Positions 16,647 to 26,742 are shown, numbered from the stretch's first letter. The stretch: 64,000 nucleotides of DNA from Comamonas testosteroni (GCF_000761245.1 NZ_AWOR01000001.1:496001-560000); one strand, 5' to 3'. Translations and numbers: made by a program. The notes: generated by a model not told the origin, from the letters alone.

Positions 16647-17525
16647 TTAATCCAGTGCGTTGCGGCGTTGCAATTCGACGAACAGGCCCGACTGGTCCAG
16701 GTCGCCCAGGCCGTTTTTCACGCCTTCGGCATAGAGCTGCTCCAGCAGGCCGGTGATGGGCGCGTCAAAGCCGATTTCCTCGGCCGTGGCGATGGCATTG
16801 CGCATGTCCTTGAGCTGCACCGTCATGCGCCCGCGTGGCGCAAAGTCGTGCTTGACCATGCGTTCGCCATGCACTTGCAGGATGCGGCTGTCGGCAAAGC
16901 CGCCGGAGATGGCTTCGCGGACCTTGGCCGGGTCGGCGCCGCCGCGCTCGGCCAGCAGCAGGGCTTCGGCCACGGCACCGATGGTGATGCCCACGATCAT
17001 CTGGTTGGCCAGTTTCGCCAGCTGGCCTGCGCCATGCGGGCCTACATGGGTGGCACGGCCCAGCGCCGCAAAGACGGGCAGGGCATGCTCGAAATCCGCA
17101 GCTTCGCCTCCGGCCATGATGGCCAGCGTGCCAGCTTCTGCACCCAGCGTGCCGCCCGAGACGGGGGCATCCAGATGCCGCACGCCCAGCGCGGCAAGCT
17201 TGCCGGCATGTTCACGCGCCTCGCGTGGCTGGATGGAGGCCATGTCGATGAACAGCGATCCCTTGGGCAGGGCATCGGCAACCCCCAGCTTGAACAGCAC
17301 TTCGCCCACGATGGCACCGCTCTCCAGCAGGCTCACGGCAAAGTCCACGCCGCGCACGGCATCTGCCGCACTGTCGTGGATGCTCACGCCATCGGCGGCC
17401 AGCGGCTCGGCCTTGGCGCGGGTGCGGTTCCAGGCGTGGACTTCATGGCCGGCCTGGGCCAGGCGGCGGGCCATGGGCAGGCCCATCATGCCCGTGCCCA
17501 GAACTGCGATCTTCAAAGTGTTCAT
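16647..17525 (-). CDS. NAD(P)-dependent oxidoreductase, 3-hydroxyisobutyrate dehydrogenase family
   Basis: 292 residues. The N-terminal Rossmann fold has VLGTGMMGLPMARRLAQAG. The substrate-binding DAPVSGGTLGAEAGTLAIMAGG and the catalytic Lys region KLANQMIVGITIGAVAEAL are characteristic of beta-hydroxyacid dehydrogenases. Members oxidise 3-hydroxyisobutyrate or reduce tartronate semialdehyde; there is no pathway neighbour to decide which. It stands alone between the tRNA array and guaC. Confidence 0.88.
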   Translation of the reverse strand: MNTLKIAVLGTGMMGLPMARRLAQAGHEVHAWNRTRAKAEPLAADGVSIHDSAADAVRGVDFAVSLLESGAIVGEVLFKLGVADALPKGSLFIDMASIQPREAREHAGKLAALGVRHLDAPVSGGTLGAEAGTLAIMAGGEAADFEHALPVFAALGRATHVGPHGAGQLAKLANQMIVGITIGAVAEALLLAERGGADPAKVREAISGGFADSRILQVHGERMVKHDFAPRGRMTVQLKDMRNAIATAEEIGFDAPITGLLEQLYAEGVKNGLGDLDQSGLFVELQRRNALD

Positions 17526-17668
17526 GGCGTTGTTTCCCTGGAGTTATGGAACGTCAGCACGTTCTTGTGAATGACGACATGCTAAGCCCTTACGCAGGCC
17601 GCAATTGCGGCCATGACCACAGATCAGTTGTGCGCGCGGGATGCAGAAAAAGCAAAGCCGGAAACAAC

Positions 17669-17690
17669 AAGGGCAGCCTGAGCTGCCCTT
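17669..17690 (-). terminator. Hairpin between guaC and the oxidoreductase gene
   Basis: The perfect 9-base stem aagggcagc / gctgccctt has a 4-base loop. On the minus strand (the guaC direction) it is followed by a T-rich but broken tract; on the plus strand by seven T after a short gap. It is a likely terminator for guaC. Confidence 0.55.
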
Positions 17691-17741
17691 GATGCTTTTT
17701 TTGGAGGTTCACCTTCGCGCTGGTGAGTCGCGCCTGGCGGC

Positions 17742-18719
17742 CTACATCAGCAGATGCTCGCCGGCGTTGTCGCCGCCGAGGATGACGTAGTTGACCTTGC
17801 GGATGTCCATGAGCTTGGTGCCGCCCGAGTAGCTGATGGAGGACTGCACGTCCTGCTGCATCTCGACCAGCGTGTTCATCAGCGGGCCCTTGACGGGCTC
17901 CAGAATGCGCTTGCCTTCCACATGCTTGTACTCGCCCTTGTTGAAGTCGGAGGCCGAGCCGTAGTATTCCTTGAACAACTGGCCGTCCACTTCCACGGTC
18001 TTGCCGGGCGACTCTTCATGGCCGGCAAACAGGGAGCCGATCATCACCATGGTGGCGCCGAAGCGGATGCTCTTGGCGATATCGCCGTGGCTGCGGATGC
18101 CGCCGTCGGCAATGATGGGCTTGGTGGCCACGCGGGCGCACCACTTGAGCGCCGACAGCTGCCAGCCGCCCGTGCCGAAGCCGGTCTTGAGCTTGGTGAT
18201 GCAAACCTTGCCGGGGCCCACGCCGACCTTGGTGGCGTCGGCACCCCAGTTTTCCAGGTCGATCACGGCCTCGGGCGTGGCGACGTTGCCGGCGATCACG
18301 AAGGCCGCAGGGATCTTGGCCTTGATGTAGGCAATCATGTTCTTCACGCTCTCGGCATGGCCGTGGGCAATGTCGATGGTGATGTATTCGGGGCAGATGC
18401 CGTCGGCCACGAAGCGGTCCACCGTCTCGTAGTCCGGCTGCTTGACACCCAGAGAGATGGAGGCAAACAGTCCCTTGGACTGCATCTCCTTGGTGAAGGC
18501 CACGTTGTCGATGTCAAAACGGTGCATCACATAGAAGAAGCCGTTTTGTGCCAGATAAGTGCAGATCTTCTCGTCCACCACCGTCTTCATGTTGGCGGGC
18601 ACTACAGGCAGCTTGAAGCTGAGGTTGCCCAGCACGACGCTGGTGTCACATTCCGAACGGCTTTCCACGCGGCACATGCGGGGAAGCAGAAGAATGTTGT
18701 CGTAGTCGAAGATTTCCAT
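17742..18719 (-). CDS. guaC: GMP reductase
   Basis: 325 residues. GMP reductase deaminates GMP to IMP with NADPH, returning guanine nucleotides to the adenine branch. The IMPDH/GMPR barrel shows [22 protein letters not shown], the phosphate/catalytic loop [18 protein letters not shown] with its active Cys, and [19 protein letters not shown]. The absence of CBS domains and the 325-residue length fit the GuaC2-type reductase rather than IMP dehydrogenase. It is a single gene, 198 bases from the convergently placed end of the tetR unit. Confidence 0.95.
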   Translation of the reverse strand: MEIFDYDNILLLPRMCRVESRSECDTSVVLGNLSFKLPVVPANMKTVVDEKICTYLAQNGFFYVMHRFDIDNVAFTKEMQSKGLFASISLGVKQPDYETVDRFVADGICPEYITIDIAHGHAESVKNMIAYIKAKIPAAFVIAGNVATPEAVIDLENWGADATKVGVGPGKVCITKLKTGFGTGGWQLSALKWCARVATKPIIADGGIRSHGDIAKSIRFGATMVMIGSLFAGHEESPGKTVEVDGQLFKEYYGSASDFNKGEYKHVEGKRILEPVKGPLMNTLVEMQQDVQSSISYSGGTKLMDIRKVNYVILGGDNAGEHLLM

Positions 18720-18918
18720 GGTTCCAAGCTCCGGAAAAGGTCACGGCGGGAATCTCACCCACCTCAATTTTCAAGGATAGGCGCTTGGCTTGGAGCCCGG
18801 TTTTTGGCAGTGCCAGCATGCAGCAGGCAAAAAAAACCGGACCTCAAAAAACTTGGGCCCGGTGATTGATTCTATACGGCGCTGGCGCAAATAGTATGTC
18901 CCGACATTGTTATGAGGG

Positions 18919-19566
18919 TTATAAGGATTTTCTTATAGGCTCGCTTTCGCTCTGAGTGCCACCTGGTGTGCCATAGACCCGCATGAAGGCATCCACGGCG
19001 CGCTCGGTGCACAGGGCAATCTCCTGCGCAGTAGGAGCGGGCAGGTGCTGGAACATGAAGCGTGGCAGCAGCTCGGCCTCCAGCAGCGCCAGCAGATGAT
19101 GGCGCATGACCTCGGTATCGGCATAGCGCAGCAGCCGGAGCTCTATGCCCTGCTGCAAAAAGGCATTGATGGCGACATTGCCACGCGCCGGCCCCATGTC
19201 CCAGCAGCGCTGGCCGATATTGGAGCGCCCGCCTTCGGAGACCAGCAGGCGGCGAACGGACATCACCTCCGGCGAGTACAGCAGACCCAGGAAACGCTGG
19301 CCAAAGTTGCGCAGCGTCTGCGCCGCATCGTCATTGCCGGCCTGCAGCGCCAGCATGGTGTTCTGGAAATCGGCTTCGGAGGCCTGAAACATCACCTCCA
19401 GAAACAGCGCTTCCTTGGACGCAAAGTAGTTGTAGAGCGTGGCCTTGGAGCCGCCCAGCCGTGTGCAGATCTCGGACATGGAAGTGCGCTCGAAGCCCAG
19501 TTCGCCAAAGGTGGCTGCTGCAACGTCAATGATGGCCTGTCGCTTCTCTTCCGTTTTGGTGCGCAT
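18919..19566 (-). CDS. TetR family repressor of the adjacent efflux operon
   Basis: 215 residues. The N-terminal helix-turn-helix reads FGELGFERTSMSEICTRLGGSKATLYNYFASKEALF, a classic TetR DNA-binding domain; the rest is an all-helical ligand/dimer domain of the AefR-like type. It is divergent from the tripartite efflux operon, with 105 bases between start codons and one perfect palindrome (19639-19653). By analogy with AcrR/TtgR-type systems it probably represses the pump and itself until a toxic compound binds. The target is inferred from position. Confidence 0.9.
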   Translation of the reverse strand: MRTKTEEKRQAIIDVAAATFGELGFERTSMSEICTRLGGSKATLYNYFASKEALFLEVMFQASEADFQNTMLALQAGNDDAAQTLRNFGQRFLGLLYSPEVMSVRRLLVSEGGRSNIGQRCWDMGPARGNVAINAFLQQGIELRLLRYADTEVMRHHLLALLEAELLPRFMFQHLPAPTAQEIALCTERAVDAFMRVYGTPGGTQSESEPIRKSL

Positions 19567-19638
19567 GGGCGAAATGTCCTGGGGCGGTTGTGATGTCTTT
19601 CAGTGTAGCGCTTGCGATCTCAAACTCTGGAAACATAT

Positions 19639-19653
19639 ACTGTACCGTACAGT
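19639..19653. promoter_or_regulatory. Putative TetR operator
   Basis: ACTGTACCGTACAGT is a perfect 7-1-7 palindrome midway between the divergent tetR and efflux genes, 19 bases before the efflux ATG. An AT-rich tract with a possible -10 (TATTAT) abuts it, so binding would block transcription. Confidence 0.7.
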
Positions 19654-19671
19654 TTATTATTAAAGTATTTC

Positions 19672-21168
19672 ATGACTCAATGCACAGCCGCCGCGGCGCA
19701 GAGGATTCGGCCCAGGCGCCATGGCTGGTGGGTTCTGGGCTTGCCTGCGCTACTGGCAGCCTGCGCCCAGGTTCCCGAATGGGAGGGCAAGGCACTCTTG
19801 GCGCAGCCCGTGCCCGAGCCTCTGCAGGCAGCAAGCCATGCTCCGCCCATGGACTGGCCCACCCAGCAATGGTGGCAGCGCTATGGCGACGCACTGCTCG
19901 ATCAGCTGATCGCCCAGGCCCTGGAGGGCGCTCCCGATATGGCCGCCGCCGCCGCCCGCGTGCAGCAGGCCAGGGCCATGCTGGGGGTGAGCGAAGCGGC
20001 CGCTGCGCCGCAGCTTTCCGCCCGCGCCTCGGTCAGCGAGGACAAGCTCAGCTACAACCATCTGACGCCCGAGGCCTTCGCGCCGCGCGGCATGAATGAC
20101 TACGGCCGCGCCACGCTGGACCTGAGCTGGTCGCTGGACCTGTGGGGCAAGCAGCGCGCCGCCGTGGCCGCCGCTGCCGGCGAGTTGGCAGCGCGCGAGG
20201 CCGATGCCGCGCAGGCGCGTCTCTTGCTATCCAGCAATGTGGCCCTGGCCTATGCGCAGCTGCTGCGCCTGGCCGCCAATGCGCAGACGCTGGAGCAATC
20301 GGTGCAGGTGCGCCACACCACGGCCGATCTGTTTGAGCAGCGCTACGCCAACGGACTGGAAAACCAGGGCAGCGTGCACAGCGCCAGGGCGCGTCTGGCA
20401 GCCGCGCAGGCCGAGCTGGCACAGATGCAGGAGCAGGTCGCCTTGCAGCGCAACAGCATTGCTGCGCTGATCGGGGCCGCGCCCGATCGTGGTGCTGCCA
20501 TCGAGCTCGATGCCGGGCGCCTGCAATCACCGTGGCGTCAGCAATGGGCCTTGCCTGAACAACTGTCGGCGAATCTGCTGGGCCGTCGTCCCGATGTGGT
20601 GGCCGCCCGCCTGCAGGCCCAGGCGCTGGAGTCGCGCGTGGCATCGCAGCAGGCCGAGTTCTATCCCGATGTGAACCTCAGCGCCTTTGTCGGCGTGCAG
20701 TCGCTGGGCCTGGACATGCTGACCCGCAGCGGCTCCGGCATCGCCAGCGTGGGCCCGGCTGTCAGCCTGCCTATCTTCAATGGCGGGCGTTTGCGCTCGC
20801 AGCTGGGCGCTGCGCGTGCCCGTTATGACGAGGCCGTGGCCCAGTACCGCAGCACGCTCAACCGGGCCTTGCAGGAGGTGGCGGACAACGCCGTCAGCCA
20901 GCGAGCGCTGCAGCAGCAGCTGGCGGCCATGCAGCAGGCCGTGACGGCCGCGACCGAGGCGCATCGCGTAGCTCGCAATCGTTACGAAGGCGGGCTGGCG
21001 CGCTATCTCGATGTGCTGTCGGCCGAAGACCAGTTGCTGGCCAGCGTGCGCCAGCTGGTCGATGTGCAGTCGCGCGCCCTGACGCTCGATATCGGTCTGC
21101 ATCGCGCATTGGGCGGTGGCTGGAGCGAGTCCGCCGCAGCCCCTGATGCGGTCTCGCCAAAGGCCTGA
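19672..21168 (+). CDS. Outer membrane efflux lipoprotein (NodT/OprM type)
   Basis: 498 residues from the ATG at 19672. The lipoprotein signal ends in the lipobox LLAACAQVPEW. Two outer-membrane efflux repeats follow, with the expected LDLSWSLDLWGKQRAAVAAA, LLGRRPDVVAARLQAQALESRV and SLPIFNGGRLRSQLGAARARY. It forms the TolC-like trimeric exit duct. It is the first gene of an operon with the EmrA- and EmrB-like genes, an order common in Burkholderiales. Earlier in-frame starts were rejected because they lie across the operator. Confidence 0.93.
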   Translation: MTQCTAAAAQRIRPRRHGWWVLGLPALLAACAQVPEWEGKALLAQPVPEPLQAASHAPPMDWPTQQWWQRYGDALLDQLIAQALEGAPDMAAAAARVQQARAMLGVSEAAAAPQLSARASVSEDKLSYNHLTPEAFAPRGMNDYGRATLDLSWSLDLWGKQRAAVAAAAGELAAREADAAQARLLLSSNVALAYAQLLRLAANAQTLEQSVQVRHTTADLFEQRYANGLENQGSVHSARARLAAAQAELAQMQEQVALQRNSIAALIGAAPDRGAAIELDAGRLQSPWRQQWALPEQLSANLLGRRPDVVAARLQAQALESRVASQQAEFYPDVNLSAFVGVQSLGLDMLTRSGSGIASVGPAVSLPIFNGGRLRSQLGAARARYDEAVAQYRSTLNRALQEVADNAVSQRALQQQLAAMQQAVTAATEAHRVARNRYEGGLARYLDVLSAEDQLLASVRQLVDVQSRALTLDIGLHRALGGGWSESAAAPDAVSPKA

Positions 21169-21292
21169 GCCGCTTTCCTGAACTGAGTCACGACCTGCGC
21201 AAAACGGGTTCGGGCAAGACGAGTGCCTCAGCAGGCAGGCCGTTCTTGCATTCTGGTTTGCGCAAGTCCCATGAATATTTCCAAGGTTTTGT

Positions 21293-22465
21293 ATGACTGA
21301 AAACGCTTCTTCCGTGAACGCCAATCCTGCTGCGCGCGAACAGCGCCGCAACCGGTTGCTGGCCGGGCTGGCGGGCGTGGTGCTGCTGGCCGGCGCGGCT
21401 GCCGGCGCCTATTGGTGGCTGCATGCCTCCCACTTCGTCTCCACCGACAACGCCTATGCGGCGGCCGAGGTGGCGCAGGTCACGCCCTCCATAGGCGGCA
21501 CGGTGCTGGAGGTGCTGGTCAGGGACACCCAGGCCGTCAAGCAAGGCGATGTGCTGGTGCGCATCGATCCCACGGACGCCAGGCTGGCACTGGCCCAGGC
21601 CGAGGCCGAGCTGGCCCGCGCCACACGCCGCGTCAAGGGCTATGTGGCCAATGATGCCGGCCTCAAGGCCCAGGTGACGGCGCGCGAGGCCGACGAAAAG
21701 CGCGCGGCCGCGCAACTGTTGGCGGCTGAGGCCGATATGGAGCGTGCCACCATCGACCTGCAGCGCCGCCAGGCCCTGGCCAAGAGCGGCTCCGTCTCGG
21801 GCGAAGAGCTGACGCAGGCGCAGAACGCCTTTGCCGCAGCCAAGGCGCAGCAGGCATCGGCCGTGGCCGCGCAGGCCCAGGCCAGGGCCAACCGCGAAGC
21901 CGCCATTGGCGCCAAGCGGGTCAACGCCACCTTGATAGAGGGCGCGGATGCCGAGACCAATCCCGAGGTGCAGCTGGCGCAGGCGCGGCGCGACCAGGCG
22001 CAGGTCGATCTCGATCGCAGCACGGTGCGCGCTCCCATCGATGGCGTGGTGGCCAAGCGCAGCGTGCAGATCGGGCAGCGCGTGCAGGCCGGCGCGCCCC
22101 TGATGACGGTGGTGCCGGTGCAGCAGATCTATGTGGATGCCAACTTCAAGGAAGGCCAGCTGGGCAAGGTGCGTGTGGGCCAGCGCGTGCAGCTGCAGTC
22201 CGATCTGTACGGCAGCGATGTGAAGTACAGCGGCACTGTGGTGGGCTTCAGCGGCGGCTCCGGCTCGGCGTTTGCGGCCATTCCCGCGCAGAACGCCACG
22301 GGCAACTGGATCAAGGTGGTGCAACGCCTGCCGGTGCGCATTCAGCTCGATGCCGCCGAGCTGGCCAAGAACCCGCTGCGTGTGGGCCTGTCCATGCAGG
22401 TGACGGTGGACACCCGCAGCGGCCCTGCCGGCGCAGCCGGCGTTGCGACCACGGTCGCGCAGTGA
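21293..22465 (+). CDS. emrA: Membrane fusion protein, EmrA/HlyD family
   Basis: 390 residues. One N-terminal membrane anchor (about 24-45) is followed by a lipoyl-type half motif SVVSTDNAYAAAEVAQVTPSIGG-like region (about 50-75), a long alpha-helical hairpin rich in Ala, Gln and Glu (about 100-200), the second lipoyl half DLDRSTVRAPIDGVVAKRSV, and a beta-barrel domain with VDANFKEGQLGKVRVGQRV. It links the inner-membrane pump to the outer-membrane duct. It starts 124 bases after the outer membrane factor gene and ends 7 bases before the EmrB-like gene. Confidence 0.93.
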   Translation: MTENASSVNANPAAREQRRNRLLAGLAGVVLLAGAAAGAYWWLHASHFVSTDNAYAAAEVAQVTPSIGGTVLEVLVRDTQAVKQGDVLVRIDPTDARLALAQAEAELARATRRVKGYVANDAGLKAQVTAREADEKRAAAQLLAAEADMERATIDLQRRQALAKSGSVSGEELTQAQNAFAAAKAQQASAVAAQAQARANREAAIGAKRVNATLIEGADAETNPEVQLAQARRDQAQVDLDRSTVRAPIDGVVAKRSVQIGQRVQAGAPLMTVVPVQQIYVDANFKEGQLGKVRVGQRVQLQSDLYGSDVKYSGTVVGFSGGSGSAFAAIPAQNATGNWIKVVQRLPVRIQLDAAELAKNPLRVGLSMQVTVDTRSGPAGAAGVATTVAQ

Positions 22466-22472
22466 GTGCCTC

Positions 22473-24053
22473 ATGAGTGATCACAACGCAAGTGCGGCCA
22501 CGGCTGCCGATGCGCCTGCCGTGCCCATGGCCGCCGGCATGGTGCCGCTGACGGGGGGCACGCTGTGGCTGGCGGCCCTGGTGCTGGCCGCAGCCAATTT
22601 CATGGCCGTGCTGGACATGACGGTGGCCAATGTCTCCGTGCCCAGCATTGCCGGCAATCTGGGCGCGACCACCAGCCAGGGCACATGGGTCATCACCAGC
22701 TACGCGGTGGCCGAGGCCATCACCGTGCCGCTGACCGGCTGGCTGGCGGCGCGCTTTGGCGCGGTGCGCGTGTTTGCCACGGCCATGGGCTTGTTCGGTC
22801 TGGCATCGCTGCTGTGCGGCCTGGCCAATTCCCTGGGCATGCTGGTGTTTGCGCGTATCTTGCAGGGTCTGGCCGGCGGCCCGCTGATGCCGCTGTCCCA
22901 GTCGCTGCTGCTGCGCATCTTCCCGCCGCGCATGGCGCCCGCGGCCATCGGCCTGTGGTCCATGACCACGCTGATCGCCCCCGTGCTGGGCCCCATCGTG
23001 GGCGGCTGGATCTGCGACGAGTACACCTGGCACTGGATCTTTCTGATCAACATCCCGGTGGCCCTGGTCTGCGCGTTTGCGGTCTGGCATCTGGTCAGGC
23101 GCTACGAGCAGCCGCTGCTCAAGAACCCCATCGATACCGTGGGTCTGGTGCTGCTCATCGTCTGGGTGGGCTCGCTGCAGCTGATGCTGGACGAAGGCAA
23201 GAACCTGGACTGGTTTGCCTCGCCCATGATCGTGGCGCTGGCTGCGGTGGCCGTGGTGGGCTTTGCTGCCTTCATGATCTGGGAGCTGCATGCCGAGCAC
23301 CCGATCGTTGATCTGCGCGTCTTCAGGCACCGCGGCTTTTCCATGGCCGTGCTGACCATCAGTCTGGCGTTTGCGGCCTTCTTCGCCGTCAATGTGCTCA
23401 CGCCGCTGTGGCTGCAGAGCTTCATGGGCTACACGGCCACGCTGGCAGGTCTGGTCACGGCATGGACGGGGCTGTTTGCGCTGTTCGTGGCACCAGCCGC
23501 CGCGGGGCTGGCGGCCAGGGTGGACCCGCGCCGGCTGATTTTTGGCGGCGTGTTCTGGATGGGCGTGATCACCTTCTGGCGGGCGTTCGCCACGACGGAC
23601 ATGGGCTATTGGGACATCGCCATGCCGCTGATGTTCATGGGCCTGGGCCTGCCGTTCTTCTTCATACCGACCACCGGACTGGCACTGGCCAGCGTGGAGC
23701 CGCATGAGATGGACAACGCGGCCGGCCTGATGAACTTTCTGCGCACCCTGTCGGGCGCAGCCGCGGTCTCCATGGTCAACACGGCCTGGGAGAACGGAAC
23801 GACCCGCAAGCATGCGGACCTGGTGGGCCTGAGCGATGCCAGCGGCGAGGTGCTGCAAGGGCTGCAGCAGTCGGGCATGAGTGCCGACGCGGCGCTGTCG
23901 GCGCTCGATCAGCTCATCACCAGCCAGAGCGTGATGCTGGCTACCAACCAGATCATGTTCATCATTGCGGGCGGCTTTGTGCTGGCGGCCTGCGCGATCT
24001 GGCTGGCGCCCAGGCCGAGCCGCACGGTCGAGCCCGGTGCGGGTGGACACTGA
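22473..24053 (+). CDS. emrB: EmrB-like drug exporter, MFS DHA2 family
   Basis: 526 residues from the ATG at 22473. Fourteen hydrophobic segments are seen, as in DHA2 proteins. Motif D1/C features are clear: NFMAVLDMTVANVSVPSIAG, WVITSYAVAEAITVPLTGWLAARFG and LGPIVGGWICDEYTWHWIF. It exports hydrophobic drugs by proton antiport and needs the EmrA-like adaptor. Third gene of the TetR-controlled operon. Substrates cannot be read from the sequence. Confidence 0.93.
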   Translation: MSDHNASAATAADAPAVPMAAGMVPLTGGTLWLAALVLAAANFMAVLDMTVANVSVPSIAGNLGATTSQGTWVITSYAVAEAITVPLTGWLAARFGAVRVFATAMGLFGLASLLCGLANSLGMLVFARILQGLAGGPLMPLSQSLLLRIFPPRMAPAAIGLWSMTTLIAPVLGPIVGGWICDEYTWHWIFLINIPVALVCAFAVWHLVRRYEQPLLKNPIDTVGLVLLIVWVGSLQLMLDEGKNLDWFASPMIVALAAVAVVGFAAFMIWELHAEHPIVDLRVFRHRGFSMAVLTISLAFAAFFAVNVLTPLWLQSFMGYTATLAGLVTAWTGLFALFVAPAAAGLAARVDPRRLIFGGVFWMGVITFWRAFATTDMGYWDIAMPLMFMGLGLPFFFIPTTGLALASVEPHEMDNAAGLMNFLRTLSGAAAVSMVNTAWENGTTRKHADLVGLSDASGEVLQGLQQSGMSADAALSALDQLITSQSVMLATNQIMFIIAGGFVLAACAIWLAPRPSRTVEPGAGGH

Positions 24054-24083
24054 GTGTGAGTGCCGTGGCTTGAATGAATTGAT

Positions 24084-24163
24084 AGCTGCTTTCGCTTGAT
24101 ATGCATGAATCTCAGATATGAAAGTATCTGAAATCCATATGAATCAAGCGTAGGCAGCTTTTC
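24084..24163. repeat. Intergenic palindromic repeat, copy B
   Basis: An outer arm agctgctttcgcttgat pairs with atcaagcgtaggcagct, and an inner hairpin cagata / tatctg lies between; a T-rich tract follows. It fills most of the gap between emrB and uvrD and could end the efflux transcript. Confidence 0.75.
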
Positions 24164-24235
24164 TTTCAGGAGCGCGATGCCGCGAAAGCAGCAGCAAGTC
24201 GCAGGGAGTCGCCAGCATTTCTACAATGGGGGGCT

Positions 24236-26719
24236 ATGTTCCCGATCGACCTGCTTGACTCCGCGCCAGACGGTGCAAATTCCGGCGCCAACCCCGCCTC
24301 TCACTCGCCCCTGCTGACCGGCCTCAACGATGAGCAGCTGGCTGCGGTGACCCTGCCTGCGGGCCATGCACTGATTCTGGCTGGTGCCGGCTCGGGCAAG
24401 ACGCGCGTGTTGACCACACGCATCGCCTGGCTGCTGCAGACCGGGCAGGCCACGCCCGGCTCCATCATGGCGGTGACCTTCACCAACAAGGCTGCCAAGG
24501 AGATGCTCACGCGCCTGTCGGCCATGCTGCCCTACAACGTGCGCGGCATGTGGATCGGCACGTTCCACGGCCTGTGCAACCGACTGCTGCGCGCCCACTA
24601 TCAGGCCGCGAAGTTGCCCCAGGCGTTCCAGATTCTGGACACCCAGGATCAGCTCTCGGCCATCAAGCGCCTGTGCAAGCAGTTCAATGTGGATGACGAG
24701 CGCTTTCCGCCCAAGCAGCTGATGTACTTCATCGCGGGCTGCAAGGAAGAGGGCATGCGCCCCGGCGATGTGGTGGCGACCGACCCCGACACCCGCAAGA
24801 AAGTGGAGCTGTACCAGCTCTACGAAGAGCAATGCCAGCGCGAAGGCGTGGTCGATTTTGGCGAGCTGATGCTGCGCAGCTACGAGCTGCTGCGTGACGA
24901 TGCCCATCTGCGCCACCACTACCAGCGCCGCTTCCAGCACATCCTGGTGGACGAGTTCCAGGACACCAACAAGCTGCAGTACCAGTGGCTCAAGCAACTG
25001 GCGGGCGACGATGTGGGCGGGCGCTATGAGTCGGCCGCCAGCGTGATTGCCGTGGGCGACGACGACCAGAGCATCTATGCCTTTCGCGGAGCGCGCGTGG
25101 GCAATATGGCCGACTTCATCCGCGAGTTCGACGTCAAAAACCAGATCAAGCTGGAGCAGAACTACCGCAGCTTCAGCAACATCCTCGACTGCGCCAATGC
25201 GCTGATCAGCCACAACAGCAACCGCCTTGGCAAGAACCTGCGCACCAGCCAGGGCCCGGGCGAGCCGGTGCGCATCTACGAGGCGCCCAGCGATCTGGCC
25301 GAGGCCGCGTGGATGGTCGACGAGATCAAGCAGCTGGTCAGAAACGATGGCTTCACGCGCCAGGAAATTGCCGTGCTCTACCGCAGCAATGCGCAAAGCC
25401 GGGTGATCGAGTCGGCGCTGTTCAATTCCAAAATTCCCTACCGTGTGTACGGCGGCCTGCGCTTTTTCGAGCGCGCCGAAATCAAGCACGCCCTGGCCTA
25501 TCTGCGCTTGCTGGAGAACCCGCACGACGACACCAGCTTCCTGCGCGTGGTGAACTTTCCCGCACGCGGCATCGGCGCGCGCACGATCGAAGTCCTGCAG
25601 GACACGGCGCGCAGCAGCGGCACCTCGCTGAGCGATGCCGTCACCGCCGTGGGCGGCGCAGCAGGCACCAAGCTGCAGGGCTTTGTGGCCCAGATCGATG
25701 TGCTGCGCGAGCAGACGCAGGGGCGCACGCTGCGTGAAATCATCGAGACCGTGCAAGAGCAAAGCGGGCTGATCGAGCATTACCGCAACGAGAAGGAAGG
25801 CGCGGACCGCATCGAGAACTTGCAGGAACTGGTCACGGCTGCCGAGAGCTTTGTGACCCAGGAAGGCTTTGGCCGCGATGCCGTGGCCATGCCGCTGGAC
25901 GAGCAGCAAAATGCGCCTCAGCTGAGCCAGTCGCCCGTCAGTCAGGGGCTGGACCCGGATCAGCCGCTGCTGGACGAGGCGCTCAGGGCGCCGGCCGGTA
26001 CGGCGGCCTCCATGGTCAATGCCGACACCGGCGAGACACTGTCGCCGCTGCAGGCCTTTTTGGTGCATGCGGCGCTGGAAGCGGGTGATAACCAGGCCCA
26101 GGCCGGTCAGGACGCGGTGCAACTGATGACCGTGCATGCCTCCAAGGGGCTGGAGTTCGATGCCGTGTTCATTGGCGGCGTCGAGGAAGGCCTGTTCCCG
26201 CACGAGAACGCCATGATGGATCGTGGCGGTCTGGAGGAGGAGCGCCGCCTGGCCTATGTGGCCATCACGCGTGCGCGCAAGCGTCTGTATCTGAGCCATT
26301 CGCAGACGCGCATGCTGCATGGCCAGACGCGCTACAACGTCAAGAGCCGCTTCTTTGACGAGTTGCCTGAAGAGGCGCTCAAGTGGATCACGCCCAGGCA
26401 AAGCGGCTTTGGCAGTTTTGCGCCCTCTTCAGGCGCCGGTGGTGCCTGGGGATCCAGGGGCACAGGCCAGTTCGGCTCCGGCTCGGGCTGGGGCGGCAAG
26501 CAGAGCGAAGTCTTTGCCAGCCCGCCGGTGCCACAGCAAAAGGCCGAACCTGCGCATGGCATCAAGGCCGGTATCGCGGTGTTCCACAACAAGTTCGGCG
26601 AGGGCAAGGTGCTGGCGGTGGAGGGCACGGGTGACGATGCGCGCGCCCAGGTCAGCTTCGGTCGCCATGGCACCAAGTGGCTGGCGCTGGCGATTGCCAA
26701 GCTGACGATTGTGGACTGA
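24236..26719 (+). CDS. uvrD: UvrD/Rep-family DNA helicase
   Basis: 827 residues. Superfamily 1A 3'-5' DNA helicase of nucleotide excision and mismatch repair. Motifs in order: Q-tip LNDEQLAAV, Walker A AGAGSGKTRVL, Ia VTFTNKAAKEM, II LVDEFQDTN, III VGDDDQSIYAFRGA, IV LEQNYRS, V TVHASKGLEFDAVF, VI RRLAYVAITRARKRLYL. The C-terminal tail (about 700-827) is Gly-rich and ends in a Tudor-like segment (AVFHNKFGEGKVLAVEG), typical of UvrD/PcrA. It is longer than E. coli UvrD mainly through an insert near residues 555-600. The ATG is preceded by a G-rich ribosome-binding site. Rep is the alternative. Confidence 0.94.
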   Translation: MFPIDLLDSAPDGANSGANPASHSPLLTGLNDEQLAAVTLPAGHALILAGAGSGKTRVLTTRIAWLLQTGQATPGSIMAVTFTNKAAKEMLTRLSAMLPYNVRGMWIGTFHGLCNRLLRAHYQAAKLPQAFQILDTQDQLSAIKRLCKQFNVDDERFPPKQLMYFIAGCKEEGMRPGDVVATDPDTRKKVELYQLYEEQCQREGVVDFGELMLRSYELLRDDAHLRHHYQRRFQHILVDEFQDTNKLQYQWLKQLAGDDVGGRYESAASVIAVGDDDQSIYAFRGARVGNMADFIREFDVKNQIKLEQNYRSFSNILDCANALISHNSNRLGKNLRTSQGPGEPVRIYEAPSDLAEAAWMVDEIKQLVRNDGFTRQEIAVLYRSNAQSRVIESALFNSKIPYRVYGGLRFFERAEIKHALAYLRLLENPHDDTSFLRVVNFPARGIGARTIEVLQDTARSSGTSLSDAVTAVGGAAGTKLQGFVAQIDVLREQTQGRTLREIIETVQEQSGLIEHYRNEKEGADRIENLQELVTAAESFVTQEGFGRDAVAMPLDEQQNAPQLSQSPVSQGLDPDQPLLDEALRAPAGTAASMVNADTGETLSPLQAFLVHAALEAGDNQAQAGQDAVQLMTVHASKGLEFDAVFIGGVEEGLFPHENAMMDRGGLEEERRLAYVAITRARKRLYLSHSQTRMLHGQTRYNVKSRFFDELPEEALKWITPRQSGFGSFAPSSGAGGAWGSRGTGQFGSGSGWGGKQSEVFASPPVPQQKAEPAHGIKAGIAVFHNKFGEGKVLAVEGTGDDARAQVSFGRHGTKWLALAIAKLTIVD

Positions 26720-26742
26720 GTTTCCCCAAGTCCTTGGCGCAG

